Shown in pieces: positions 7,665 through 15,491 of a stretch of DNA of 64,000 nt. A program made the position numbers and the translations under genes. The number at the start of each line of letters is the position of its first letter. Position 1 is the first letter of the stretch. The notes beneath the pieces were generated by a model. The model ran no database searches. It was not told the origin of the DNA and saw nothing but the letters and a program-made list of their open reading frames with translations. The DNA comes from Bacteroidota bacterium (lineage in GTDB: Bacteria; Bacteroidota; Bacteroidia; Cytophagales; Cyclobacteriaceae): positions 31,159 to 95,158 of the forward strand of contig JAFDYT010000013.1 in NCBI GenBank assembly GCA_018266055.1, written 5' to 3'.

Positions 7665-9364
7665 TGCTGCCCGATTCGCTGTCTGTTAACACCCGCGGTA
7701 AAGAACAGCACACCTACGACGCCATCGTAGTAGGCTCCGGGATCAGCGGTGGATGGGCCGCCAAAGAACTTTGTGAAAAAGGACTTCGCGTATTGTTGCT
7801 TGAACGAGGCTCACCCGTTAACCATCCAAATTACCTTACGGCAACCAAAGATCCGTGGGAGTTTAAGCACGGCTTTCGGCTCACGCGCGACGACAAAGAA
7901 AAACACTACATACAAAGCCGGCACTGGTCGTTTAAAGAAGACAACAAACACTACTATATCAACGATCAGGAGAACCCGTATCACGAAGCCAAACGGTTTG
8001 ACTGGATACGCGGCGACGTAGTCGGCGGCCGTTCGCTCTTGTGGTCGCGTGCATGCTACCGTTGGAGTGATCTTGACTTTGAAGCGAACATGAAAGAGGG
8101 TATCGCGGTGGACTGGCCCATCCGCTACAAAGACATTGCTCCGTGGTACGACTATGTAGAGAAATTCATTGGTGTAAGCGGTAGCCGCGACGGGCTGCCG
8201 CAACTGCCCGACGGCGAATTTCTGCCGCCGTTTGAGATGAACTGCGTAGAAAAAGTATTTCAACAGCATATTGAAAAACACTATCGCGACCGTCAGGTGA
8301 TTATCGGCCGCACGGCAAACCTTACGCAGCCGGTGAAAGGACGCGGCCAATGCCAGGCACGCGACCTCTGCCATCGCGGGTGCCCGTACGGTGCGTATTT
8401 CAGCACCAACGCCAGCACATTGCCAGCGGCGTTTGCCACCGGTCTGCTCACACTGCGTACGAACACGCTGGTAAACAAAGTGCTGTACGACGAACGCACC
8501 CAACGTGCCACGGGCGTGGAAGTCATTGACATGGAAACCGGAGAGACTACCGAATTTTTCTCGCGTATTCTATTTCTCAACGCCGCCACCGTGGCCACTA
8601 CGTTTATCCTGTTGAACTCCACCTCGTCGCGATTCCCCAACGGGCTTGGCAACGGCAGCGATCAGGTGGGGAGAAATTTAATGGATCACCACAAAGGCAT
8701 TTCGGCCAGCGCCGACGTGGATGGCTATGACGATTCGTACTACTATGGCCGCCGCCCCACCAACATCTACATCCCCCGGTTTAGAAATCTTCATGGCCAC
8801 GATGCGCCTTTTCTCCGGGGCTATCACTTCGGTGGATCCGCCTACCGGAAGCGCGCCGATACTACGCATGCACTCGGCGCTTCGCTTAAAGAAACGATGA
8901 GTCATCCCGGCGGCTGGCAGATGGGGCTTTACGCCTTCGGCGAATGCCTTCCCTATGCCGACAACAGGATAACTCTACATACCGAAAAGAAAGACAAATG
9001 GGGTCGCCCCCAACTTCACATCGACTGTGAGTTTAAGGAAAATGAAAAAGTAATGAACCGTGAGATGGGCGAAGTGGCAGGAGAAATGCTTACGGCCGCA
9101 GGTTTTAAAAATGTGAGTGTACAAAACAACATGTCCTTTCCCGGCAACGCCAACCACGAGATGGGTACGGCGCGCATGGGCCGCGATCCAAAAACATCGG
9201 TGCTCAATGGATTTAATCAGATGCATGAAGTGAAAAACGTGTTCATCACCGACGGATCGTGCATGACTTCGGGCGCGTGTGTAAATCCATCGCTTACCTA
9301 CATGGCGCTGACCGCGCGTGCCTGCGCCTACGCGGTGGATGAAATGAAAAAGCGTACCTTGTAA
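7664..9364 (+). CDS. GMC-family FAD-dependent oxidoreductase
   Basis: This flavoprotein of 566 residues oxidises an alcohol or sugar hydroxyl. The FAD-binding fingerprint VVGSGISGG is at residues 22-30. The GMC C-terminal part shows NHEMGTARMG with the usual catalytic His and SCMTSGACVNPSLTYMALTARA with the second catalytic position (Asn). A cysteine-rich QARDLCHRGCPYGAYF segment near residues 228-243 is typical of the gluconate-dehydrogenase-like branch. It has no signal peptide of its own, although its partner has a Tat signal; export as a complex is possible but not shown. The ATG overlaps the TGA of the upstream gene by one base. Confidence 0.88.
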   Translation: MLPDSLSVNTRGKEQHTYDAIVVGSGISGGWAAKELCEKGLRVLLLERGSPVNHPNYLTATKDPWEFKHGFRLTRDDKEKHYIQSRHWSFKEDNKHYYINDQENPYHEAKRFDWIRGDVVGGRSLLWSRACYRWSDLDFEANMKEGIAVDWPIRYKDIAPWYDYVEKFIGVSGSRDGLPQLPDGEFLPPFEMNCVEKVFQQHIEKHYRDRQVIIGRTANLTQPVKGRGQCQARDLCHRGCPYGAYFSTNASTLPAAFATGLLTLRTNTLVNKVLYDERTQRATGVEVIDMETGETTEFFSRILFLNAATVATTFILLNSTSSRFPNGLGNGSDQVGRNLMDHHKGISASADVDGYDDSYYYGRRPTNIYIPRFRNLHGHDAPFLRGYHFGGSAYRKRADTTHALGASLKETMSHPGGWQMGLYAFGECLPYADNRITLHTEKKDKWGRPQLHIDCEFKENEKVMNREMGEVAGEMLTAAGFKNVSVQNNMSFPGNANHEMGTARMGRDPKTSVLNGFNQMHEVKNVFITDGSCMTSGACVNPSLTYMALTARACAYAVDEMKKRTL

Positions 9365-9408
9365 TCGCTAAAGTCTATTTTTAGTACTGTACGTAAACCC
9401 TGCTGTCG

Positions 9409-9567
9409 TTGAACCTCATCGAGCTTTTTGTAAACTGGAGAGCCATCGCAAATTCACCCGCGGTAAATCTGGCGTATCCACTCTCCTTCTTGTTTGTCTT
9501 CTGGCTTTTCTTAAAAGCAATTGAGCAGTTCAATAAAAAACGTAAGGAAAAGAAAGGGAAAGAATAG
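9409..9567 (+). CDS. Possible small single-span membrane protein, 52 aa
   Basis: A frame starting at TTG 9409 encodes a short leader (NLIELFVNWRAIANSPAV), a strongly hydrophobic helix (NLAYPLSFLFVFWLFLKAI) and a very basic tail rich in Lys ending in KGKE. Helix followed by positive charges is the pattern of a real single-pass inner-membrane protein, which a chance frame rarely gives. There is no ATG: the frame is closed by a stop a few codons upstream, so the start would be TTG or CTG. It lies 44 nt after the GMC gene and could be part of that operon. Confidence 0.4.
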   Translation: MNLIELFVNWRAIANSPAVNLAYPLSFLFVFWLFLKAIEQFNKKRKEKKGKE

Positions 9568-9591
9568 CTGCACCACTCTGCCGTGCAGAAT

Positions 9592-11244
9592 TTAATTGAG
9601 CAACAACTCTCTTGCGTTTTCAAGATTCAGTGCGGAAGGTTTCTCGCCTCCGATCATCTTGGCAATTTCTACAATGCGGTCGTTGTTATCCAGTCTTCGA
9701 ATCTGGCTCTCGGTCTTCTTCGACGAGTTATCTTTAAATACAAAATAGTGCGCATCGGCCTTGGCGGCAATTTGTGGCAAGTGACTGATGGCGATAACCT
9801 GATGCCGCTGCGCCATCTCCTTCATCCGGTTGCCCAGGCGGATAGCCACTTCGCCAGAAACACCGGTGTCAATCTCATCGAGTATTAACGTAGGCAAGGA
9901 TTTCTTTTCGGCCATCACGTACTTGATGGCAAACATCACGCGCGAAAACTCACCGCCTGACGCTACCTGCGCCAGCGGTCGCAACGGCATACCCTTGTTG
10001 GCGCTAAATACAATTTCTATTTTGTCGGCACCGCTGGGTGACGGTTCGATGGTTTCGTGATTGATTTCAAGTTGCGCTTCGGGGATGCCCAACTCTTTTA
10101 ACAGTACCACGAGTTGTTTGCACAACGGCGCCACTATTTTCTTTCTGACTTTACTGAGTGCATCGGCTTTTTTGGAGAGTACCTTACGGCATTCGTCCTG
10201 GTGTGATTTTGCGTTCGCCAGGGCCTCGTCGAGGTTGGATGTTTTATCGGCTTTTTCCTGAAGCGATTGCTGCAACTCCAGCAACTGTGCCACCGACGGT
10301 AAGCGGTGTTTTTGCTGCAACTGATAAATTAAACTCAGTCGTTCGTTCACGTGTTCGGCACGCGATGGATCAAATTCTGTTTTGTCGTTGAGCCGCTCTA
10401 CTTCGCCGGAAATATCATTGAGCTCAATGCGCGCGCTTTCCAGCCGTTCAAAAAGATGTTCGTATTCTTTGGAATACGAAGTGATCGATTGGAATTCGTT
10501 CTTCACGCTTGCCAGCGACGCGTTGATGGAAAACTCTGACTGATCCAATTGCTGAAGAATGGCAGTAAGCTTGCTTTTTATTTCTTCGGCATGCTCAAGC
10601 ACCGACAGTTCGCTTTCCAGTTTTTCCTGTTCACCCTCTGTAAGCGAGGCTTTCCGTAGCTCATCCAATTGAAATTTTACAAAGTCAGACTCCTGGCGCA
10701 GTGCATTGGCTTCGGCCGACAAATCGTCGTAGGATTTCGTTGCCGCAAGAAAATTCTTCCACGCTACACTGTATTCTTCCTTGAGTGAAGCGCTTTCCGC
10801 GAAAGCGTCAATCAATTCCAACTGAAATTGCTGGCGGCCTAATTCCAGAGTTTCGTGCTGCGAATGTATGTCCATGAGCCGGCTGCCGATGGTGCGCATC
10901 ACTTCGAGAGTGACTGGCGTGTCGTTAATAAAGGCACGGCTTTTTCCTGCGGGACTAATCTCGCGGCGGATTACGGTGTGATCTTCGTAATCAAGATTTT
11001 CGTCTTCAAAAAGTTTTTGCAGCTGATACGACGAAATATCGAACGTTCCCTCGGTCACGCACTTTTCGTTTTCATCCCACAACGATTTTACATCGGCTCG
11101 ATTGCCAAGCAACAAGCCCATCGCGCCGAGCATAATGGATTTTCCGGCGCCAGTTTCTCCCGTCACCACGTTAAGCTGAGCGGAAGGCTTCAACTCAAGT
11201 TGGCGGATGAGCGCGTAGTTCTTTATGGAAAGATAAATCAGCAT
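9592..11244 (-). CDS. recN: DNA repair protein RecN (SMC-like ATPase)
   Basis: RecN acts in double-strand-break repair by bringing DNA ends or sister molecules together. The protein (550 aa) has a Walker A GETGAGKS at residues 29-36, a long central coiled coil (about 150-370) and the ABC signature ASGGEFSRV. Walker B is LILDEIDTGVSGEVA, and the C-terminal His-containing switch is AISHLPQIAAKADAH. It is the last gene of the bamD-rpoZ-coaBC-porD-like-recN group on the minus strand. A 19-bp palindrome 48 nt upstream may serve as its operator. Length is normal for the family. Confidence 0.95.
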   Translation of the reverse strand: MLIYLSIKNYALIRQLELKPSAQLNVVTGETGAGKSIMLGAMGLLLGNRADVKSLWDENEKCVTEGTFDISSYQLQKLFEDENLDYEDHTVIRREISPAGKSRAFINDTPVTLEVMRTIGSRLMDIHSQHETLELGRQQFQLELIDAFAESASLKEEYSVAWKNFLAATKSYDDLSAEANALRQESDFVKFQLDELRKASLTEGEQEKLESELSVLEHAEEIKSKLTAILQQLDQSEFSINASLASVKNEFQSITSYSKEYEHLFERLESARIELNDISGEVERLNDKTEFDPSRAEHVNERLSLIYQLQQKHRLPSVAQLLELQQSLQEKADKTSNLDEALANAKSHQDECRKVLSKKADALSKVRKKIVAPLCKQLVVLLKELGIPEAQLEINHETIEPSPSGADKIEIVFSANKGMPLRPLAQVASGGEFSRVMFAIKYVMAEKKSLPTLILDEIDTGVSGEVAIRLGNRMKEMAQRHQVIAISHLPQIAAKADAHYFVFKDNSSKKTESQIRRLDNNDRIVEIAKMIGGEKPSALNLENARELLLN

Positions 11245-11291
11245 TGAAAACCTGTAAAGGCAACAGGCAAGATAATCGTCCGGCGTTTTAC

Positions 11292-11310
11292 TTTCAACTT
11301 AAAGTTGAAA
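11292..11310. promoter_or_regulatory. 19-bp perfect palindrome upstream of recN
   Basis: TTTCAACTT-A-AAGTTGAAA is a perfect inverted repeat with a single central base. It lies 48 nt upstream of the recN ATG and 22 nt after the stop of the previous gene. No T-run follows on either strand, which argues against a terminator. A repressor operator controlling recN is the natural reading, but the binding protein is unknown. Confidence 0.5.
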
Positions 11311-11332
11311 TAATGGAGGTTGGCGAAAAATA

Positions 11333-12226
11333 TCAGTTCCCGATGATTTTCTGATAGGCCGTACGCTTGGGATCCAGCGACGTGAGTAAATCGTATGCTT
11401 CGCGCTTAGCATTCAAACTTGCATCCGTAAAAATATTAGTCAGCTCGTTGGCTTTGGCATCGAAAAACGAAGCGATTTGAACCGCGGTAGGAAAAGTTCC
11501 CCATACTTTTTTCACGTTGCGCAACACGTCGAGAATTTGATCGCGCGCTTGTTCGGGATTCTTACTGTAGATATCTAATCCAAGACGGTGGTATTTGTAG
11601 GAGTTCTTCCTCAAATCGGCCATCTGCAAATTGTTCATACCCTCATACAACGCATAGCGACTGCGGTTACTTCCCAAGGCGAGCCATCCGGGATGACTGC
11701 TTGACTGTGCATTGTTAATTACCGTCAGCATTTTCTGTACATACGGTGTGCCGCCCATCTCGCTGAATGAATCGTAGTCCACAGCCAGAATGGTGTAGGC
11801 ATAAAAGGCAAGCATCGACGTCAGGTTGTTGATGTAGGTGTTGTCGTTGTATTCCATCGGTTGTGATTCGATGTATTCAAATTCAAACTCACGGTCGGCA
11901 AAGTTCATCAACACCGTTTCGTAATTAGAGTCGTACACCGGGCGTGCGGCTACCACCTGCGCGCTAGCCACAAAATTGCCGATGGACGGCATCTGGCTCA
12001 CGTTGATAAAAATACTGCAATTGATTTTTTCGTAGTTCTTAAATACATCGTTCGTCCACTTCCGTGAATTCATGAAAGCGGCAAACGAGCGCTCCATATC
12101 TGCCTTCAGCGTTAACTTATCCGATGAATTGATCTGATCAAGATTGACAGTCACTTTGCAGTTGAGTTCCTGCGCCACCGCCAGGCGTACCACCAAAATC
12201 AGGGCAACAAGAATAAAATTACGCAT
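11333..12226 (-). CDS. DUF4835-family protein (PorD-like)
   Basis: This secreted protein of 297 residues has a signal peptide ending near VAQELNC. The sequence QELNCKVTVNLDQI, the FAAFMNSRKWTNDVF region and the YNDNTYINNLTSMLAFYAYTILAVDYDSF block are typical of DUF4835. That family is conserved across Bacteroidota beside coaBC and recN and, as far as I recall, has been named PorD in relation to type IX secretion. Its ATG lies inside the end of coaBC (8-nt overlap), so the two are translationally coupled. The molecular function is not established from sequence. Confidence 0.8.
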   Translation of the reverse strand: MRNFILVALILVVRLAVAQELNCKVTVNLDQINSSDKLTLKADMERSFAAFMNSRKWTNDVFKNYEKINCSIFINVSQMPSIGNFVASAQVVAARPVYDSNYETVLMNFADREFEFEYIESQPMEYNDNTYINNLTSMLAFYAYTILAVDYDSFSEMGGTPYVQKMLTVINNAQSSSHPGWLALGSNRSRYALYEGMNNLQMADLRKNSYKYHRLGLDIYSKNPEQARDQILDVLRNVKKVWGTFPTAVQIASFFDAKANELTNIFTDASLNAKREAYDLLTSLDPKRTAYQKIIGN

Positions 12227-13421
12227 GCAGCTTCTCTATGATTGTAGAAACGATGTCGCGGGCAACTTCTTTCTTAGACTTCAATGAAAATTTCTTCGCC
12301 TGGTTTTTTCGATCGATCAGCGTGATCTGATTGGTGTCGTGGCCAAAACCTGCGCCTTTGTCGTTGAGCGAATTCAACACAATCAGATCGAAGTTCTTGG
12401 CGGCGATTTTCTTTTCTGCGTTGGCCACTTCATGCTCGGTTTCCAGCGCAAAGCCCACCGTAAACTGATGAGGCTTTTTCAGATTGCCCAACTCTGCGGC
12501 GATATCCTTGGTCTTCACCAACTCGATGGTAAGGCCAGCGCCCGCTTTTTTAATCTTCTGATCCGCAACCGAAGCCGGCCTGAAATCAGCCACCGCTGCC
12601 GACAACACGGAAATATCCACGGAAGGAAACACAGCTACGCACGCCTGGTACATCTCTTCTGCCGAAGTAACGCGGGTAATCTTTATCGAAGAATGAACTG
12701 GGTTGAGATCCGTAGGCCCGGAGATCAAACTCACTTCAGCGCCCTGTTGTGCTAATTCTTCTGCAATAGCAAAACCCATCTTGCCCGACGAGTTATTGCC
12801 AATAAACCTTACCGGATCGATGGCTTCGTAGGTGGGGCCTGCGGTGACAAGGGCTTTCTTACCCTTCAGTGGCAGAGCCTGTGAAAAGAAATGATTAAGC
12901 TGAAAAACAATTTCTTCCGGTTCCGCCATTCTTCCATGACCTACGAGTCCGCTCGCTAGTTCACCGAAGCCTGGCTCGATGAGTATATTTCCCCAGCCGG
13001 TTAGTTTCTTTATGTTTTCTTTGATGGAAGGATGCTGCACCATGTCGAGATCCATGGCAGGCGCAAAAAAAACTTTGCAGCGTGCGCTAAGGTACGTGGC
13101 CAGCAACAGGTTGTCGCAAATACCTGACGCCATTTTGGAAAGTGTATTGGCAGAAGCAGGGGCTATCACCATCGCGTCAGCCCACAAGCCAAGGTCAACG
13201 TGGTTGTTCCACTCGCCGGTTTCTTCTTTAAGAAATTGGGTAAGAACTGGATTTTTTGACAACGTGGCCAGCGTGAGTGGAGTAATGAAATCATGCGCGG
13301 CGGGCGTCATGATTACTTTTACCTCAGCACCGGCTTTTACCAACAAGCGCACCAGCACGGCCGACTTGTAGGCGGCAATGCTGCCGCTCACACCAAGCAG
13401 TATCCGCTTGCCGGACAGCAT
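12219..13421 (-). CDS. coaBC: Bifunctional phosphopantothenoylcysteine decarboxylase / phosphopantothenate-cysteine ligase
   Basis: The enzyme catalyses two successive steps of coenzyme A synthesis: CTP-dependent ligation of 4'-phosphopantothenate with cysteine, then FMN-dependent decarboxylation to 4'-phosphopantetheine. The N-terminal CoaC half (about 1-180) begins ILLGVSGSIAAYKS, has the catalytic His in EWNNHVDLGLWAD, and the segments MVIAPASANTLSKMA and APAMDLDMVQHP. The CoaB half follows with LVTAGPTYEAIDPVRFIGN, NSSGKMG and the catalytic Lys region DQKIKKAG. Length (400 aa) is normal. It is separated from rpoZ by 3 nt and overlaps the PorD-like gene. Confidence 0.95.
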   Translation of the reverse strand: MLSGKRILLGVSGSIAAYKSAVLVRLLVKAGAEVKVIMTPAAHDFITPLTLATLSKNPVLTQFLKEETGEWNNHVDLGLWADAMVIAPASANTLSKMASGICDNLLLATYLSARCKVFFAPAMDLDMVQHPSIKENIKKLTGWGNILIEPGFGELASGLVGHGRMAEPEEIVFQLNHFFSQALPLKGKKALVTAGPTYEAIDPVRFIGNNSSGKMGFAIAEELAQQGAEVSLISGPTDLNPVHSSIKITRVTSAEEMYQACVAVFPSVDISVLSAAVADFRPASVADQKIKKAGAGLTIELVKTKDIAAELGNLKKPHQFTVGFALETEHEVANAEKKIAAKNFDLIVLNSLNDKGAGFGHDTNQITLIDRKNQAKKFSLKSKKEVARDIVSTIIEKLHA

Positions 13422-13424
13422 GGA

Positions 13425-13754
13425 TTAAACAGTTTTTGCTTCTTCGGCGGGAGCCGCTTCGCGCATGCGGAAATTCAACTTGCCTTCGAGAAATTCTTCG
13501 GTAGCCGTAGTAGTAGGTTTTGCCATGCGCTCATAGAATTTTGAAATCTCGATCTGCTCGCGGTTTTCAAATACTTCTTCGAGGTTATCCACTGTAGTGG
13601 CAAACTCCGCCAGTTTATTGTTCAGTTCTTCCTTCAGGTTTATTGAAATCTGTCTTGCTCTTTTCGAAATAACCACTACTGATTGGTAAAGATTGCCAGT
13701 AGGAGAAGCGATTTTTTCTACGTCACGAGTGATCAGTGAGGGTTGCGTTGCCAT
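13425..13754 (-). CDS. rpoZ: DNA-directed RNA polymerase omega-like subunit
   Basis: Omega helps beta-prime fold and assemble into RNA polymerase. The 109-aa protein has the Bacteroidota form of the Rpb6/omega fold: ITRDVEKIASPTGNLYQSVVVISKRARQI at the N-terminus, where the R-A-R-Q-I helix contacts beta-prime. An acidic linker and a short C-terminal tail follow. Its position between bamD and coaBC is conserved in the phylum, and omega is also next to coaBC in other bacteria. Spacing to coaBC is 3 nt. Confidence 0.85.
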   Translation of the reverse strand: MATQPSLITRDVEKIASPTGNLYQSVVVISKRARQISINLKEELNNKLAEFATTVDNLEEVFENREQIEISKFYERMAKPTTTATEEFLEGKLNFRMREAAPAEEAKTV

Positions 13755-13759
13755 ACGTA

Positions 13760-14578
13760 TTAACTGTTTTTGTTTTTGCTTTTTAAGAAATTAACCTGAT
13801 TGAGGCTGGTGGTATAAAACCGTTCTGCCTCCTTTAAATATTCGCTGTTCGGGAAACTATCCAACAGCTCTCTGTAGTATTCTAGAGTTTCGTTGTACCG
13901 CTGCAGTTGCTTGGAGTAAATGCTTTGCTGCGCGAGCTTAAACTGCGCCAGCACTTTCAGGTACGATACTTCTTCGAGGTATTTGGAGTCGGGGAAAGTC
14001 TTTCTGAAGTTGCCAAACGCGATAACCGCCGCCTGATAATATTTGAGCTTGAGGTAAAGGTTGGCGTTGTCAAATTCTTTCTTCTCCAGTTTCTGCTGGC
14101 AGCTGGCTACTACTTCGGTGGCTTTGTCCGTAAATGTGCTTCCTGGAAACTGGTTCAAGAAAGTTTGCATGGCGCCCATGGCCTCCACGCTGCTTTTCTG
14201 GTCAAGGCGCTCGTCAGGCGATGAAATGTAAAGCGAATAGGCATACATGAAATACGCTTCTTCGGAGAGTGAGCTGCGGCCGTATGTTTCGTAAAACACC
14301 TTAAACTGATTGGACGCCAGCAAATACGTTTTCTGATAAAACTGACAATAGGCCAGGTAAAACTCCACTTTTTCGCCTTCGGGCAAACCGCGAACGATTG
14401 GAAGAATAGACTCAAACAAAATGGCGGTGTGGTAATAATCCTTCTTTTTGAAGTAATTCTGGCCTGCCTCGTATTTCAAACGCCAGTCTTCGCTGCGCTC
14501 AAGTCTGCGAAACTTGCTGCAGGCGCTGCCGGCAACAAACAAGATCAATAAGTAGATGACTGATTTCGGGTTTTTCAC
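13760..14578 (-). CDS. bamD: Outer membrane assembly lipoprotein BamD
   Basis: BamD is the TPR lipoprotein partner of BamA in outer-membrane beta-barrel insertion. The protein (272 aa) has a signal sequence with lipobox AGSAC (Cys20). TPR-type helices run through the rest, for example YYHTAILFESILP, EAYFMYAYSLYISSP, FLNQFPGSTFTDKA and YYRELLDSFPNSEYLKEAERFY. The start codon is GTG at 14576-14578; it fits exactly ahead of the signal peptide and no ATG is nearby. It ends 5 nt upstream of rpoZ, so it heads the envelope operon. Confidence 0.88.
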   Translation of the reverse strand: MKNPKSVIYLLILFVAGSACSKFRRLERSEDWRLKYEAGQNYFKKKDYYHTAILFESILPIVRGLPEGEKVEFYLAYCQFYQKTYLLASNQFKVFYETYGRSSLSEEAYFMYAYSLYISSPDERLDQKSSVEAMGAMQTFLNQFPGSTFTDKATEVVASCQQKLEKKEFDNANLYLKLKYYQAAVIAFGNFRKTFPDSKYLEEVSYLKVLAQFKLAQQSIYSKQLQRYNETLEYYRELLDSFPNSEYLKEAERFYTTSLNQVNFLKSKNKNS

Positions 14579-14682
14579 AAAAGCTCTTAAAAATGAGTAA
14601 AAACGAATTACCAGGCTTGTTTAAGCCTGCAAATATACAACGCGGGAAGCAAATAGCAATTGTAAAGAATGGCGCCTATAAG

Positions 14683-15381
14683 TTATTTGCGCACCATGAT
14701 TTTACGGGTAAAAACCCCGTTTTGGCCCAGATAAAGGGTGTAGAAGTAGATTCCGGCGGGCAATTCTTCCGTCTGGATTTTGATGCGGGTGTCTGACTCG
14801 GGCAGTTCGTATTCACCCATTGGCTTGCCTAACACATTTTGAAGCACAATCCTGGCTTTGGAAAAATCGCCGTTGATTTTGTAATCGATGATGGCCTGAT
14901 CCTGCGCAGGATTAGGATACACGTCGTGAATGGTAATTTCCTTGCTTTGGTACAACGAGCGCTGCACTTTCTCCTCCACGGACAGACTTACGGAATGCTC
15001 CACACTTTCCGTCGGGCTTCCTTTCGGGAATACCTCAAACTTCAGGCTGTTTTGCGCAGGTTGTATTCCGCATTCTACTGTATAGCTGAGATTGATTGTT
15101 TCGCCGGGTTCTACTTTCTTGGAAAATTCTATAATGGAAGGTTCAAGGCAATTATTATCAAGGCAGAAATATCCCTTTTGTGATTCGCTCAGGTCGCTTC
15201 GCGTTTTGCGGATGATGTAAAACTGAGTCTTGTCGGAGTTGTTTCGGATTTTAAGCGGGATCCGGATCAGTTGATTCAACGACGCCTGAAAACTCTCTTG
15301 CCGGTCGATCAGTTCAAAATTCTGTGCTCGTCCGCACATCGTCAAGAACAAACCTCCAATCACAAGAAGCCATTTTTTCAT
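14683..15381 (-). CDS. Secreted protein with type IX secretion C-terminal sorting domain
   Basis: The protein (232 aa) has a signal peptide (MKKWLLVIGGLFLTMCGRAQ) and a beta-rich middle with two cysteines in CLDNNC. It ends in a typical T9SS type A sorting domain of about 80 residues: VYPNPAQDQAIIDY, ARIVLQNVLGKPMGEYEL, LPAGIYFYTLY and the closing FTRKIMVRK. Such domains direct export across the outer membrane and attachment to the cell surface. The N-terminal part may be a binding or adhesin module and is not recognised. It is a separate unit between bamD and the OstA-like gene. Confidence 0.85.
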   Translation of the reverse strand: MKKWLLVIGGLFLTMCGRAQNFELIDRQESFQASLNQLIRIPLKIRNNSDKTQFYIIRKTRSDLSESQKGYFCLDNNCLEPSIIEFSKKVEPGETINLSYTVECGIQPAQNSLKFEVFPKGSPTESVEHSVSLSVEEKVQRSLYQSKEITIHDVYPNPAQDQAIIDYKINGDFSKARIVLQNVLGKPMGEYELPESDTRIKIQTEELPAGIYFYTLYLGQNGVFTRKIMVRK

Positions 15382-15491
15382 TGACGCAATTTTTTACCCT
15401 AAGAAAGTTAAACAAAAAAAGGTGGAGTGCAATTTTTTTGATATAAAAGCGTAAACCAGGAAGAAAATCCGGGCTGCAGGCTTGGTAAAAC

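Noticed and set aside
7811-8503. 230-aa minus-strand frame inside the GMC oxidoreductase gene
   Set aside because: It lies wholly within a clear family gene and its composition is that of a reverse-strand shadow.
9381-9623. Minus-strand frame of 80 aa after the GMC gene
   Set aside because: It overlaps the recN stop, has a cysteine- and serine-rich composition without family features, and the opposite strand gives a better membrane-protein frame.
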